A stretch of 64,000 bases of DNA from contig OZ022243.1 of assembly GCA_963978895.1 (NCBI GenBank), positions 9,239,750 to 9,303,749 of the forward strand, in the 5' to 3' direction. Both the position numbers and the translations under genes were made by a program. The notes under the pieces were generated by a model that was not told the origin of the DNA, did no database searches, and worked only from the letters and a program-made list of their open reading frames with translations. Below, piece after piece: positions 53,901 through 64,000 of the stretch; position 1 is the stretch's first letter; each line of letters starts with the position of its first letter. This stretch comes from Erpobdella octoculata (Eukaryota > Annelida > Clitellata > Hirudinida > Erpobdellidae).

Positions 53901-54434
53901 AGCTTTCCCGCTCCCGGTCACTTTCTCTTTCCCGCTTGCTCTTTTGATCTCGGTCGCTTTCGCTTGCTTTCCCGTTTCCTGTCGCTTTTCCTTTCCCGCT
54001 CGCTCTTTCGCTCTCAGTTGCTTTTCCGTTCCCGTTTCCGCTCATTTATGTATATGTATATATATATATATATATATTGTGACCGATTTTTTTTCACTAA
54101 AACCTTCCTCCATTGACTCTCAAGCTTGTGTAAAAATTTCATAACGATCGGATGATTGGTGTCGCAATGCATAAGTTACACACACACACATAATCTTACT
54201 TTTAAATATATATATAGATAAATACAATAAAACTTTAAAATATTGACAGCTTCTCCCGGGCACGAGGTATATTTCATTGCACTGATCGACATTCTCACTC
54301 ATTATGGCGTCAAGAAACGAACGGCTGCTGCTGCCAAAACGGTCAAGCACGGTGCAGGGGCAGAAATATCAACCGTCGCACCAGATCAATATGCCAAGAG
54401 GTTCCAGGAGTTTGTCGAGAAAATTATTGAGTGA
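47965..54434 (+). CDS. pip4k2: Phosphatidylinositol 5-phosphate 4-kinase, type II
   Basis: Exons 47965-48078, 48244-48341, 49013-49109, 49220-49375, 50158-50304, 51725-51877, 52365-52632, 54250-54434. Together they make 1218 nt, 405 residues (family about 405-420), with phase kept. It phosphorylates PI5P at position 4 to give PI(4,5)P2. Marks in order: a basic N-terminus (KQKKKHIKA), [49 protein letters not shown], the ATP-lysine region [47 protein letters not shown], an acidic variable insert with [23 protein letters not shown] and the type II activation loop [13 protein letters not shown]. The acidic insert (about 304-345) is species-variable in this family. Introns hold two Helitrons, a LINE fragment and a MITE. 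Confidence 0.97.
49383..49858 (+). mobile_element. Diverged Helitron copy, main family
   Basis: Ends AAAACCTCTAAAAACCCCAG then GCAATTCCTCCCACTAG|T, an eroded form of the family hairpin end. A purine-rich GAGTGGGA body precedes it. ACAAATCTATTTTACGTTTT at 49658 is shared with 40163 in the copy at 39607. The start is placed near TGTATATATACATGTATG. Lies in PIP4K2 intron 4. Confidence 0.6.
50400..51640 (-). mobile_element. LINE reverse transcriptase remnant in PIP4K2 intron 5
   Basis: The minus strand reads [20 protein letters not shown], then [20 protein letters not shown] (catalytic ADD) and [12 protein letters not shown] at 51400-51200. Downstream it reads [20 protein letters not shown] and [13 protein letters not shown] (50710-50500). 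These are the RT core and C-terminal tail of a CR1/L2-like LINE that differs from the element at 1-1385. Many stops and frameshifts; inactive. Confidence 0.8.
52883..53017. mobile_element. TA-flanked MITE, short full copy
   Basis: 135 bp from CAGTAAAAGTCCCGAAAAGC to TCTATAGGACTTTTGCTG, with TA after the right end. It carries the internal TTAAGAAATTCC and GGCACCCTCGGG text of the longer copies. The cleanest member of the family in this window; PIP4K2 intron 7. Confidence 0.75.
53801..54218 (-). mobile_element. Non-autonomous Helitron, full copy, minus orientation
   Basis: The plus strand begins A|CTAGCGGGGTACCCGGCGT and ends AAATATATATATAGA|T. Read on the minus strand it starts TCTATATATATATTTAAAAG and ends with the hairpin and CTAG, inserted between A and T. 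It contains the family segments GACTCTCAAGCTTGTGT and CGATCGGATGATTGGTGT. 418 bp, the shortest complete copy. PIP4K2 intron 7, 31 bp before the last exon. Confidence 0.85.
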
Positions 54435-54944
54435 ATTGATATTCATTGTTATTTGACCATCCAACAGTGGGTTCTGGAATTGTTCTGTGGTGTACAAACG
54501 GGACCAGGCCTATTTTTCCAGTCCTCTATATTAACAAAAAATTCTCTATTGTGACTTGACTTGTTGTCCTAAATATTTTTTCTGGATGTCAAGTATTATC
54601 ACTTGGCATTTCTGTCTGTCCGTTGATATTTTTCAAGATCTGTTGGTTGTTAACAAAATTTCTGCACGTGTTGCACTCTGTGCTTTCAATGCTTTTTTGT
54701 GTTGAACTGGTTGCTGCTGTTTTATTCCATGTGTAGATGTTTTCTGTTGTATTCTTCATAATTGTGAACGAATTCAGGATTCGATGATAAACACATTTCT
54801 ATTTTATTGCATCGTTACTGTCGATATCGCCCCTACGTTGCCTACTTTGTAGGAAATGCATTTGAGCTTTCATCTACTTGCTCTCTAAATTTAAATCTTT
54901 TGTTGTAGCATGTAGTTAATAGGTATTATGAAGAGTAGTTATTA

Positions 54945-54950
54945 AATAAA
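54945..54950 (+). terminator. Candidate polyadenylation signal of PIP4K2
   Basis: AATAAA about 510 bases after the stop. A second candidate lies at about 55555 (AATAAAGTTTTAC). Which one is used cannot be told from sequence. Confidence 0.35.
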
Positions 54951-55759
54951 AATTCTTTAAAATTAAAGTATTAATTGATTGAATTGAGTAATAATGTAGC
55001 TAATGATTCTTTCAGACTGTTGTAATTTTGATATTTTCTTATAATTTTTTTTTTGCATTTTTATATAAAATACAAACGATTTTTCATTTGTGCAGTTTTC
55101 TTGTTATAAAGTAGCATTATTATGTATTTATATTACAATTAATGTTTTTCTTTTTAATTTGCCACCAAATATAAAAAAAATGAAGTGTTTTTTCATTTGA
55201 TGCTCTACTTCAACAACTTTAATATTTATAGCAGATATACTCCAGAATGTAGCATAGTATACTATACAACTAGCATAGTGTAGAACAAAAAGTCTCTGTG
55301 CTCAAATATTTTTTATAGCCAAGTCACCAAGAGGTGGCTTTTAAATTGTTGCTTTGTTTTGCATCTTTCATTAGCACACTCAATTTTGTGTCATATTTTA
55401 CTTTTATAAACTGACAAGTAATTGGAAAAATGTTTGCATTATATCTTCAGTTGCATGTGTTTCTCCATGTTGTTCTTTCCTACTTGCTATTTGCTAGCAT
55501 GGAATTTATGTCTTTATAATCTGCTAAAATTATTTCAGTCTTTTGTAACATGATAATAAAGTTTTACTGAAATTACAATAGTATCGGTGGTTATAACAGT
55601 CAAAGTTGATTTGTTGCACATAAAGGTCAGTATATGAGAGGTTGACTAGTTGCATAAATGTCAATATATGTGAGGTTGACTTGTTGCATAAATGTCAATA
55701 CATGTGCATGTGCTCACGAGAGAAAGACAAAGGAAGGGTATCAATTAACAGGGAAACAG

Positions 55760-55990
55760 TCATGAAAGTCTGAGTCAGAAGGTTTGTCCAAGTTTCTTCT
55801 GTGGTTGCCAAGTATTAAGGATATCTAGGGGTCTTTATAATGCCTCGTGAAGGCCGCTTCATCTTCACTGTATGTCATCATGCATGCCCCCTGTTTTCTG
55901 TTGAATTCAATTTCCATTTTCTGTTGGGGTGGGCCCACCATATGTACCTTAGTCAAGTTAAACTGCCAGTAGTCAGTCTCTTCTGCTATA
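55760..55990 (-). mobile_element. Fragment of Gypsy integrase C-terminal region
   Basis: Aligns by eye with 41845-42000. Shared text includes GTCATCATGC.TGC.CC.TGTTT.CT and CCA.TTTTCT-type runs, and GGTTTGTCCAAGTTTCTTCT corresponds to GGTTTGGCCAAGCTTCTTCC. It is a diverged fragment of the same or a sister Gypsy family, non-coding here. Confidence 0.5.
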
Positions 55991-56480
55991 CTCTTCTAGT
56001 TCTTTCTTTTATTTTAGGTTGGCGGTCCACTAACGGTTAACAGGTTTATAAATTTCAAAAAACTACATTACTTAAAATTTTTCAAAAGAGCAAAATATTT
56101 TCCAGGGAAGTTTTGCCTCCTGTCGCCCCCCGTAGCTGCGGGTCTGACACCTTCGTAAAAAACATCGACTTTTCCAGTTTTTCATAGTTTCTGCTCAAAT
56201 TAAATAGTTTTTAAAATAGATATTTTTTAAACAAAATTTTTAAATTATAATTTGTATCAATGACGACTGAATTCTGGCTGTATGGATAAAATATGATTGA
56301 ATGAACTATGTAATAGTCTGGCTCACTTTTACTTTTAATTCTTGGTATAAATAAAAATAAAAACAAATAAATAAGCTCTTCCGAAGAACACTTCTTTAAG
56401 TCTTAAAGTTTAAGACTAATAATAATAATCTTACTCTGATCCTGTAAAATTTACCGTGTGAAACAGTAAACCCGAATACG

Positions 56481-59400
56481 ATGAAAGTTGTAGCTTTGGT
56501 AAGTGGTGGAAAAGATAGCTGCTTCAACATGATGAAATGTGTCGAAAATGGACACGAAATCATAGCTCTTGCCAACCTTTGTCCACGCGAAAAAGGTAAG
56601 ACAGCAAGAGTATTATTTTTAAATGTTTAGTCTAAAACAAAGTGCCTTTTTGCGGTAAATATATATTCCTTTGTGTTAAATTTCAATGTTAAATGTTAAA
56701 TTAATGAACGTAGAATCTATTGACAGTGCGCGCACTGTAAAATAACATGCGTGTGAAGTTAGCGATATTGCTGGCCGTGCAAATTATATAAAAATTTACT
56801 TTTGCATTCAGGCTGTGCTATAGGTCGTTGGACGGGGTTTTAAAAATGGAATCTAATAGTAAATAGTATAATTGGTTTTTCTTTGGTTCACCAAATAAAA
56901 AAGTTATAAACCAAAATAAAACACGATGATTTTCTGTTGAAAATTGCATAAAACAACAGACGTCAGATCTTCTATGATAGATTATGACTTTTTTCAAACT
57001 GCTGCATCCATCATTTTCTAAACACTTGTTTTTAGATAATTCAATTACAAATCCAACGATGTAATTTTCGTTTCTATAACTTATTAAATAAAAACATTGG
57101 CGAATAAAACATCAACCATATACCAATTTTCCCCAGATAAACGATCAATAAATCGACCATCTAAATTTTTTATATTATATTTAAAATTTAGCAAGCCGAG
57201 ATTAACAACAATTAACCCGTTTTGGACCATAGTTCATTTTTCGAACACATTTCTTCAAGGCGTTGCATACATTGTAGGCTGTGACTTTTTTGCATTTAAA
57301 AGTTTTATTTATGTTTAGAAAGCTTCAATCTAACATTTATATTTTTTAAATGTTTTTGAGCATGTGAGAATGAATCCAGAATGTGAGCATTATCCAGGTT
57401 TTACAAATTTATTATGCTAATTTTACCCAAGTTTGAAAGTTGAAAATGGTAATGCACTCAAAAGTAAACAGCCATGTTAATTAATATTAATTGGATAAAC
57501 ACTAAGCCACATTGTTTGTATGTATGAGTCATGTTCATTTTTCAATCATTGGTCTAATAAGGTACTGTATGCGAATGATTTATAGTGAATGAGTTGATAT
57601 TAGTGCATGGTTGAGTTAGTTATAGTGTTTTGTGGTAATTTTGTTTATCAATTGAAATGTCACTCTGATTTGAAATGAGAAACATAAACCAGAAGTTATT
57701 TATGCTGACCGAAGCTTTTGAACAAGATTTTGATGATGATAATAATGATGTAGACAATTTGAATATTGCTGTCTCAAGACCTTTCAGAAAATGTGTATGT
57801 TAAAAGAAATGCTGTTTTTACGATATTTCTGTCCAGGTAAAACTGGATAGGTTTTATACTTATGGTAAAATGGCGTTAGGAAGTGTAATGGTTCTTTAGG
57901 TGAATAAATTATTTCACAAGTGGATTCAATGCCACTTGGTTAAAAATGCTGAAAAGGTTGATATCTACATCTACAGTTCCTAATTTTTTGCAAATTAGTC
58001 TATGATGATGATATCTCCACAAAACAGAAAAACATTGACCACAGTTGTCTAAATAATTGATATGTGAAGTAAATGAGGATGGAAGAAACTTTCAAATCAA
58101 TGTAGAATAACAAAGTTTTAATTATACATTTTTGATTTGAAAACTTAAATATCACTTTTTTGCTCGATTAGATGATGGGAAGTAGGTTTTTTAAACATCA
58201 AAATTTTCCCAATGCATAGCTCAAGCAAATGCATTGAAGTTAATATAAACTATTTAAAAAAAAGTTAAAATTTGATTTGATCGAATTAATTCCATAAAAC
58301 TTCATTTACACGCATCGTTGATTCAGGTGAACAAGACAGTTATATGTATCAGACTGTTGGTCAAGAAGGTATCAGTCTTTATGCAGAGGCTATGGAGTTG
58401 CCATTATACAGAAGATTTATAGATGGCACTTCTAAAATCACAACATTTGATTATTCACAAACAGAAGGAGATGAGGTTGAGGATCTTTATCATCTGCTTT
58501 CTGAAATTAAGGTTGATATGATATCTCAGATTATTTTACTTCTTAGTAATAATAATAATATTATTAACTTTAAGTATAATTAAGTAATTTTTTAAATTCA
58601 AATACTTCAGGGCAGTCAATGCCTAACACAAATTATGCTATATGCTAATATAACATAGATTGATGAATATACAGAAATTAGTGCACCATTTCGCGTTAAT
58701 GTCGACCATTTTTCATTTTAAATAGCACTTTTTCAGGAGAAAGAAAATATCGAAGCTGTATCTGTGGGTGCAATATTTTCTGGTTACCAGAAGGCAAGGG
58801 TTGAGAATGTGTTGGGTTTGCTTCTAATTTTTATAATAATATTTATTTTAATTGAGATAAATTAGAGTCATGAGATTGTCTGTTTAGTAGTTTCTGTTAT
58901 ATTTTATTTCCAGTTGTGATAGACTCGGTCTGCACATGCTGGCTTATCTCTGGGAAATGGACCAAACAGAATTACTTGATGAAATGATCCAAAAAGGAGT
59001 TGATGCCATAATCATTAAAGTCGCTACTCTCGGTTTGTAGAAATTTTGCTAATTTTTCAGCAATTAATACATTGAAGATTATTTATTTTACATCTTTAGT
59101 TCTGCACATCTCTAGTTTTTTGGTTATTTTTTAAATCATTGTTTCTTGAGTTATTTAAGTCTGTCTAGTAGTTTCTTTCAGAGTTTTTTTTATTTTTTTT
59201 TAAAATACTTGTTTCCATTTGAACGATCTTAAAAATAACATATTTTTGTATGGTTATTTGTTTATGTCATCAAGCTTAAATACTGTATAAGATTAATCAA
59301 AATTTTAGTTTCAAATGTCAATTCCATTTAGTTAATAAATTCACTAAATTAATTGCTCAATACTGATATTCATAGAATGCCTCTACAAATTCCACATAGA

Positions 59401-60056
59401 GAGGGATCTTAACTGTTAAGAGATATGAGCCACTGGGCTGTGACATTGAGATAATCATGCAGCTGCATTTATATTTTAAAAGCTCTAAGTATGGATTGAA
59501 TGACATGTTTAATTTATAGTTTACTTTATTAATTTATGCTATAAATGTGCAAATATTTTTTGACCAGCTGTTTAGTAATTCAACTCATTTGAAGTTTGCT
59601 TTTTATAAGCATTCACTTGAAAATGAAATGTTTTAAGGTCTTGATGAAAGTCACCTTGGAGTTTCACTGGCGAACATACAGACACATTTGGCAGAGATGG
59701 TATTTATTTAAATATATAACTTTGATTTTGTTCTAATGGAATCAATCCAGAAGAATTATTTATAAATTCTAGAACAAGAAGTACGGTCTCAACGTATGTG
59801 GTGAAGGAGGAGAATATGAAACTTTCACTGTTGACTGTCCTCTCTTCAAAAAGAAAATTGCAATGTATGAATTTTTCTTCTTTTATTAGAATATTCTTCA
59901 TTGTTTTTATAAACTTACCGTTGCAGTCTTTAATGAAATTGTTTTCAAATTTTTCTTTTCCATAGCAACCAGACGAGGAAAATTGTTCACTCCGCCGACG
60001 CATTCGCCCCTGTGGCCTACCTACAAATTGACGATGCTTGCCTGGTTGCGAAATGA
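56481..60056 (+). CDS. dph6: Diphthine-ammonia ligase
   Basis: Last step of diphthamide synthesis on elongation factor 2: ATP-dependent amidation of diphthine. Exons 56481-56595, 58327-58511, 58737-58810, 58914-59032, 59638-59699, 59773-59864, 59966-60056. Together they make 738 nt, 245 residues, with phase kept. The N-type ATP pyrophosphatase P-loop SGGKDS is at residues 8-13. Family blocks follow: CFNMMKCVENGHEIIALANL, YMYQTVGQEG, AMELPLYRR, EGDEVEDLYHLL, VGAIFSGYQKARVENVCDRL, AYLWEMDQTELLDEMI, CGEGGEYETFTVDCPLFKKK and HSADAFAPVAYL. The C-terminus is about 20 residues shorter than the human protein and lacks the RidA-like extension of the yeast enzyme. The start is the first ATG, with the P-loop at the expected distance. 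Confidence 0.95.
56596..58326 (+). other. DPH6 intron 1, no embedded element recognised
   Basis: 1.7 kb of AT-rich intron without a recognisable transposon terminus or RNA gene. Confidence 0.5.
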
Positions 60057-60222
60057 ACGTCTCTGCCCACGACGTGAAACAACAAGACGTGGACTGAATT
60101 GTTGTTTTCTTGATTTCATTTACAGTCGCAAGCTATTTTATTTGTAGTATCTGTGATATAATAAGGCGTAGTTTTATTATTTTAGAAAAAAAATTTTTAT
60201 TCTTGTCACGTGTTCAAAGAGA

Positions 60223-60228
60223 ATTAAA
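60223..60228 (+). terminator. Candidate polyadenylation signal of DPH6
   Basis: ATTAAA about 167 bases after the DPH6 stop; plausible but unconfirmed. Confidence 0.3.
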
Positions 60229-60847
60229 GATTTGTCGGTGCAATCTGAGATGAAAATGAGATGTGAGCTGTACAATAGAGTAACATCACGAACCGTGCAA
60301 AAGAGTTCTAATCCTATATGGCTCAACGCGAGTGTTTTCATATTACTCATCTATATACTACGATAGTAGGAAACTGGTTCGGTCACCCACAAACTCTAAT
60401 AACCCAATTTCATGCGAGTTCTCTGGCTCTATTCTAGAATGAATAATTACTATTACTACTACTACTACTATCCGCCCTCGCAAAGTGTTTTCGTTCTTAT
60501 TCTGGTGGTGTTTATCTAAGAGAGAAATTTTTTAGTCCTTGGTCTCCTATGAGGGTAAGTTTTGATGATGTGGTTTTCGTTCGTCATCGCTTTAATCTTT
60601 ATTTCGTTGGTTGGTTATTTATTCATTCAAGCTTTCAGGTCGAACCTTCGTTACTTTCTCTGTTTCATCTCGATTTCTGGGCGACCGAGATTCTAAATTT
60701 CACATTTTTGAATTTCAGTTATTTATACTTATGATGAAAGAAGCGATCTCGAGTCAACAGGCGCACTATGTCATGTTGCCAATTAGTCAAACGACGGAAT
60801 CGTATCATGTTCTGGTTTTTTTCAGCGCACTTTATTTTTAAAAAACA

Positions 60848-61030
60848 ATGACTCATCATTACTTCATTACACTAAAACCACTAACCACCCTTTGTTTGGC
60901 AGTTATGTTTACTATAATTTCAATTTCGTTTATTGTGTTGGGATTTCTTTATTTGAACAATGGCACCGGGACTGTAAAAAGAATCCACAGCATTGAAGAA
61001 ACTCCAATTATTAAAACAGCAAATGAATAA
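60848..61030 (+). CDS. Possible 60-residue single-pass membrane protein
   Basis: The ATG-started frame encodes one hydrophobic helix (LCLAVMFTIISISFIVLGFL, about residues 15-34). A hydrophilic tail follows with YLNNGTGTVKRIHSIEETPI. Upstream at 60550-60730 there is a possible donor (GAG-GGTAAGTTTT) and a polypyrimidine-acceptor (TTTTTGAATTTCAG), so this could be the last exon of a small spliced gene. I recognise no family; a chance frame is equally possible. Confidence 0.25.
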   Translation: MTHHYFITLKPLTTLCLAVMFTIISISFIVLGFLYLNNGTGTVKRIHSIEETPIIKTANE

Positions 61031-61139
61031 ATAATGTAAGCATAAAATATGGTGTCGGAACGATGACAACATTTCCCAAGAAGGGACGAAATCTAAACCA
61101 CCCAGAAAACGTATTTCAGTAAACTTAGCAAAACCGTGG

Positions 61140-61330
61140 GAGGTGGCAAAATGCCTAAAAAAATCCACGCATTTCAAATATTCTATCCTAATGCTAAACG
61201 TTTCCACCTAAAATAGCTGATGACCGGAAGAAGAGGCAGTCGTAGGTATTTTTCTAAAAACTTAAACACCATCATAAAACAGCTGGTGACCGGGGTAGGG
61301 GGTAATTTTCCTTATGCTCCCTAGCAGACG
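61140..61330. repeat. Degenerate repeat similar to 47225-47420
   Basis: Two phrases, TAGCTGATGACCGGAAGAAG and CAGCTGGTGACCGGGGTAGG, each followed by a TTTTC(T/C)-rich run, echo the repeats upstream of PIP4K2. No termini were identified. Confidence 0.35.
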
Positions 61331-61985
61331 CTTCTGAAACCATCCTATTCGGATTCTACCTTACAGACAAGAAATGAATATTCTTCAGTAACGGTCACCT
61401 TAAGCTGTTTTCATACCAATAAGAAGCAATATTGATGTATATTTATATAATTATTATTGTTCTCATTGTTATAGTTAACCCTTATTCAAATAATCATGGT
61501 TGACTTGGATACAAGGAAGCATATACAACAAAAATTTAAATAAACTGAAGATTACATACACTGAAAAGCGTATATAAAGTGCATTTACATTTACAAGACT
61601 ACACGATAGGAGAAAAACAAACTTAATGCGCAGACGTGATTGACGTGAGCACTTCCGACCTTTTTCTTCCAATGTGAAAAACTTGCGAAACACCAAGTAA
61701 TAGAAGTGGACCAGGAAACAAAATATTTCAGCTAAATGGCTCCTCGTCCCAGCAAACTTTATCGCACGATGATGCTGACATATATGACATCTTCCACTCC
61801 TGCCAACGTTAAACGGTGTCGGTTGGTTGTGTGACCACAGATCATAGATATTATATATCCATAGGTCAGACTGTCCGAAAGTTGAACAACAGTGGGTAAT
61901 GACATCGTTTTTGAAGTTACATAAGCTGAAGAATCCGAAAGAAACAAAATAATATTTTTTTTCATTCAGTAAGGTTTGCAAGTTC

Positions 61986-62040
61986 GAACCATATATATTT
62001 ATTTATATAGAATATATATTCTATATTTATATATGGTTTC
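61986..62040. repeat. Imperfect AT-rich palindrome
   Basis: GAACCATATATATTTATTTA... mirrors ...TAAATATATGGTTTC-type sequence around a centre at AATATATATT, giving two arms of about 25 bp with a few mismatches. Confidence 0.7.
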
Positions 62041-62459
62041 AATATTTTAAGAGCACGTAGACATTTTTCGAATCGACCAGGCTGTTTGTTGACTAATAAA
62101 GCTTGATGATTTCGAGACGAAATTCAAAAGCGTTAAAATATTCATATTCTCCATTGCTCTTATTATTTTCAGAATCTAGCAAATAAAGATATCGGGTCCA
62201 GTTGTCGTTTCCAAAAGTGATGTACGCTGATTGCTACACCTGCTGTGAGCATCGAAATTTAAAAAAATAGCATCTTCCCCCTTTCGAACTAACCAGAAAA
62301 GTTACGATATCTGGACCAAATCTTTCTGAAAACAAAAATAAACTGAATGACGGCGATTATGAATGCAATAATAATTAATTTTTTCAGTCCTCTGGGTCCG
62401 CCACCATCGCCGCGCTTGTAATTCTGAAAATGACGACACAGTTGCATACATTAACCTTT

Positions 62460-62700
62460 ATTAATTGACCAATAAAAGCATTGCATGCGATAAATAACTT
62501 TCCCGCCTAGTACACTGACCTATTTGTAGTTTGGCGTCCCGCCCATGTCTATCGCCATTGGCCAACCTAGTTCTGAACGACCCAGATTACAGCCAATAGC
62601 AGGAAATTTACCTGAAAAGCACGTTTTTTAATTCGGAGATCCGGATTTTTAAACGGTTTCTGAAAGTTCTTCGCTACAACGTGGCTGGGAAAGTCAGACT
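62460..62700 (+). promoter_or_regulatory. Possible promoter with three CCAAT boxes
   Basis: CCAAT occurs at 62469 (plus), 62556 (as ATTGG) and 62593 (plus) in a locally GC-richer stretch (GGCGTCCCGCCCATGTC), contrasting with the AT-rich surroundings. It would suit a gene running to the right. Strand and start site are inferred. Confidence 0.3.
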
Positions 62701-63184
62701 GAAGCAAATTAGATAGATAAAAAATTCATTTCAGCTTGAGAAAGTGGCGGCTTCAGTGCAGCATTTGAAAAGTCAGTTGCATCTGTCGCGTAGCTATTTC
62801 TGTACAACAATCGAACTCCAGACGAACGAAATTTAAGATTTTTTTGGTCCGATTTGTAACACCTCCGCATATCGATCGGTCTATTAATTGCGAATAATTT
62901 TAATTTTTTTATTTAAATAGACTACACCGTCCTACTTCGTTTCCGACAAAACGTGGCTCGACGCTGATGTCTGCTACAAGCTTCTGCTGCATATTTCTTT
63001 TTTAAATTTTATAAATATCAAAAAAAATTTTGATTCTCGATCACGTAGTTCTGATTTTTTCCAAAGGATTTTCGTTATTATTTTTGTATATATGATCTCT
63101 TAACGGTGAATGTTACAGAATAGACAAATTATTTACCTTGCAGTTTATAGCCAACTTTGATACATCCAATTAGTAGTTTAAATA

Positions 63185-63295
63185 GCCAACCTAACTGCAT
63201 TTCTCTTGTTCGGCCGCGGGATAGCAAGGTGGACTTGATCCTTCGAAGCCCTGCAGAAAGTCCAGAAGAAGGAATCAGTTTGTGGACAAACACAG
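63185..63295 (+). CDS. Possible partial exon of an unidentified gene
   Basis: The frame reads NCISLVRPRDSKVDLILRSP then AESPEEGISLWTNTG and meets an excellent donor CACAG|GTGAGC at 63295/63296. Upstream in the same frame there is a TAG near 63150, so the exon's left edge and acceptor are uncertain. I do not recognise the family. Downstream exons would lie beyond the window. Confidence 0.3.
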
Positions 63296-64000
63296 GTGAG
63301 CAGATCATTTTAGTGTTTGTTGACCTTGTTAATATGTCATTTAATAAAGCTCCAAAGCTATTTCTGCTGTTTCTAAACTTAGCATCAGTTTTATCATTTT
63401 GGTCATAGATGACGTGAGGATAGCTTGAGTTGGTTGGTTAGCCTCAGTCCCATGCACCACCAAGTAGTCCCAAGTTAACTAAAATCATAGAGAAAAAACG
63501 TCCCATGTTGGTGTCTAAAGATCTTTCATGAGAAGCGCGCGCGTTTTTCATTTTGTGTGTTGGTCCACATTCGTGACTCAAAAAGCACAAAGTTCTGTTA
63601 TTAAAAAGCTTCATAATTAATAAAATAATTTTTCGAATTTTTAAGTATTTTTTAAACAATTCAATGAGCCGATTTATTAATCGTCTGAGTTCCACATAAG
63701 CGTTCTATTCACGAAGTACATTCGCATTTGTTACAGTCTCCTCGCCAGTGACGAAGTGAAGAAATTAGAAATGCTTTGTAGGGCGTCAAAGGAGATTTAA
63801 TTTTTTTATGTTTATATTTATATTAAATAAAAATATAACAATAAAATAAAATGACGTTTTTTCAGAAAGATAATGTTTAAGCCATTTATTGTACATTCAT
63901 TTTCAACAGGGGGTCGTTTTTAAGGAGCTCGTGGTTTAACGACTGATGAAAAGTGTCATACCCGGTCACATCTTTACAGTTCTTAGTAGTTTTATTAGAA

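Noticed and set aside
55840..56040. 66-codon plus-strand frame
   Set aside because: Antisense of a Gypsy integrase fragment.

Overview
The window is AT-rich animal nuclear DNA. It carries split genes with GT-AG introns, a deuterostome/cnidarian-style repeat load (CR1-like LINEs, hAT, Helitrons, Gypsy LTR elements, TA-flanked MITEs) and very long microsatellites. The species cannot be named from the sequence. The SOD1-type gene keeps the coding-exon sizes known from vertebrates, which argues for an intron-conserving invertebrate (cnidarian, sponge or lophotrochozoan type) rather than a fast-evolving ecdysozoan.

Five protein genes can be reconstructed exon by exon with consistent reading phase. 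(1) 3514-18964, minus: a 19-exon gene for a predicted 637-residue secreted protein with three short TSP1 repeats, Tyr/Glu-rich linkers, two PLAT-like domains and a Cys-rich C-terminus. I know no named family with this order; it is the strongest candidate for something undescribed. (2) 25237-38457, minus: a 14-exon SLC6 sodium/chloride-dependent transporter of the amino-acid (glycine-transporter-like) type. (3) 45662-46768, plus: cytosolic Cu/Zn superoxide dismutase. (4) 47965-54434, plus: type II phosphatidylinositol phosphate kinase (PIP4K2). (5) 56481-60056, plus: diphthine-ammonia ligase (DPH6). The right end (62.4-64 kb) looks like the start of another gene, seen only as CCAAT boxes and one possible exon.

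The rest is mainly mobile DNA. 1-1385 is a LINE 3' end and 1386-2112 a hAT remnant. The introns of gene 1 hold two Helitron-like families, TA-flanked MITEs, a solo LTR, a SINE-like insert and a LINE remnant. 19.5-22.5 kb is a Helitron whose interior has become about 2.5 kb of TATG repeat, and 22969-24081 is a hAT copy with an intact 8-bp target duplication. 29549-36067 is a complete, apparently very young LTR retrotransposon with identical LTRs inside SLC6 intron 5. Its pol order is integrase before reverse transcriptase (Gmr1-like). 39.0-40.6 kb holds three Helitron copies, one nested in another. 41343-43495 is the 3' half of a conventional Gypsy element. 43688-45331 is a TA-flanked element carrying a 24-bp tandem array built from its own terminal motif.

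The host genes appear functionally unrelated: antioxidant defence, phosphoinositide signalling, diphthamide synthesis on EF2, amino-acid transport and an extracellular matrix or adhesion-like protein. No operon-like organisation is visible.
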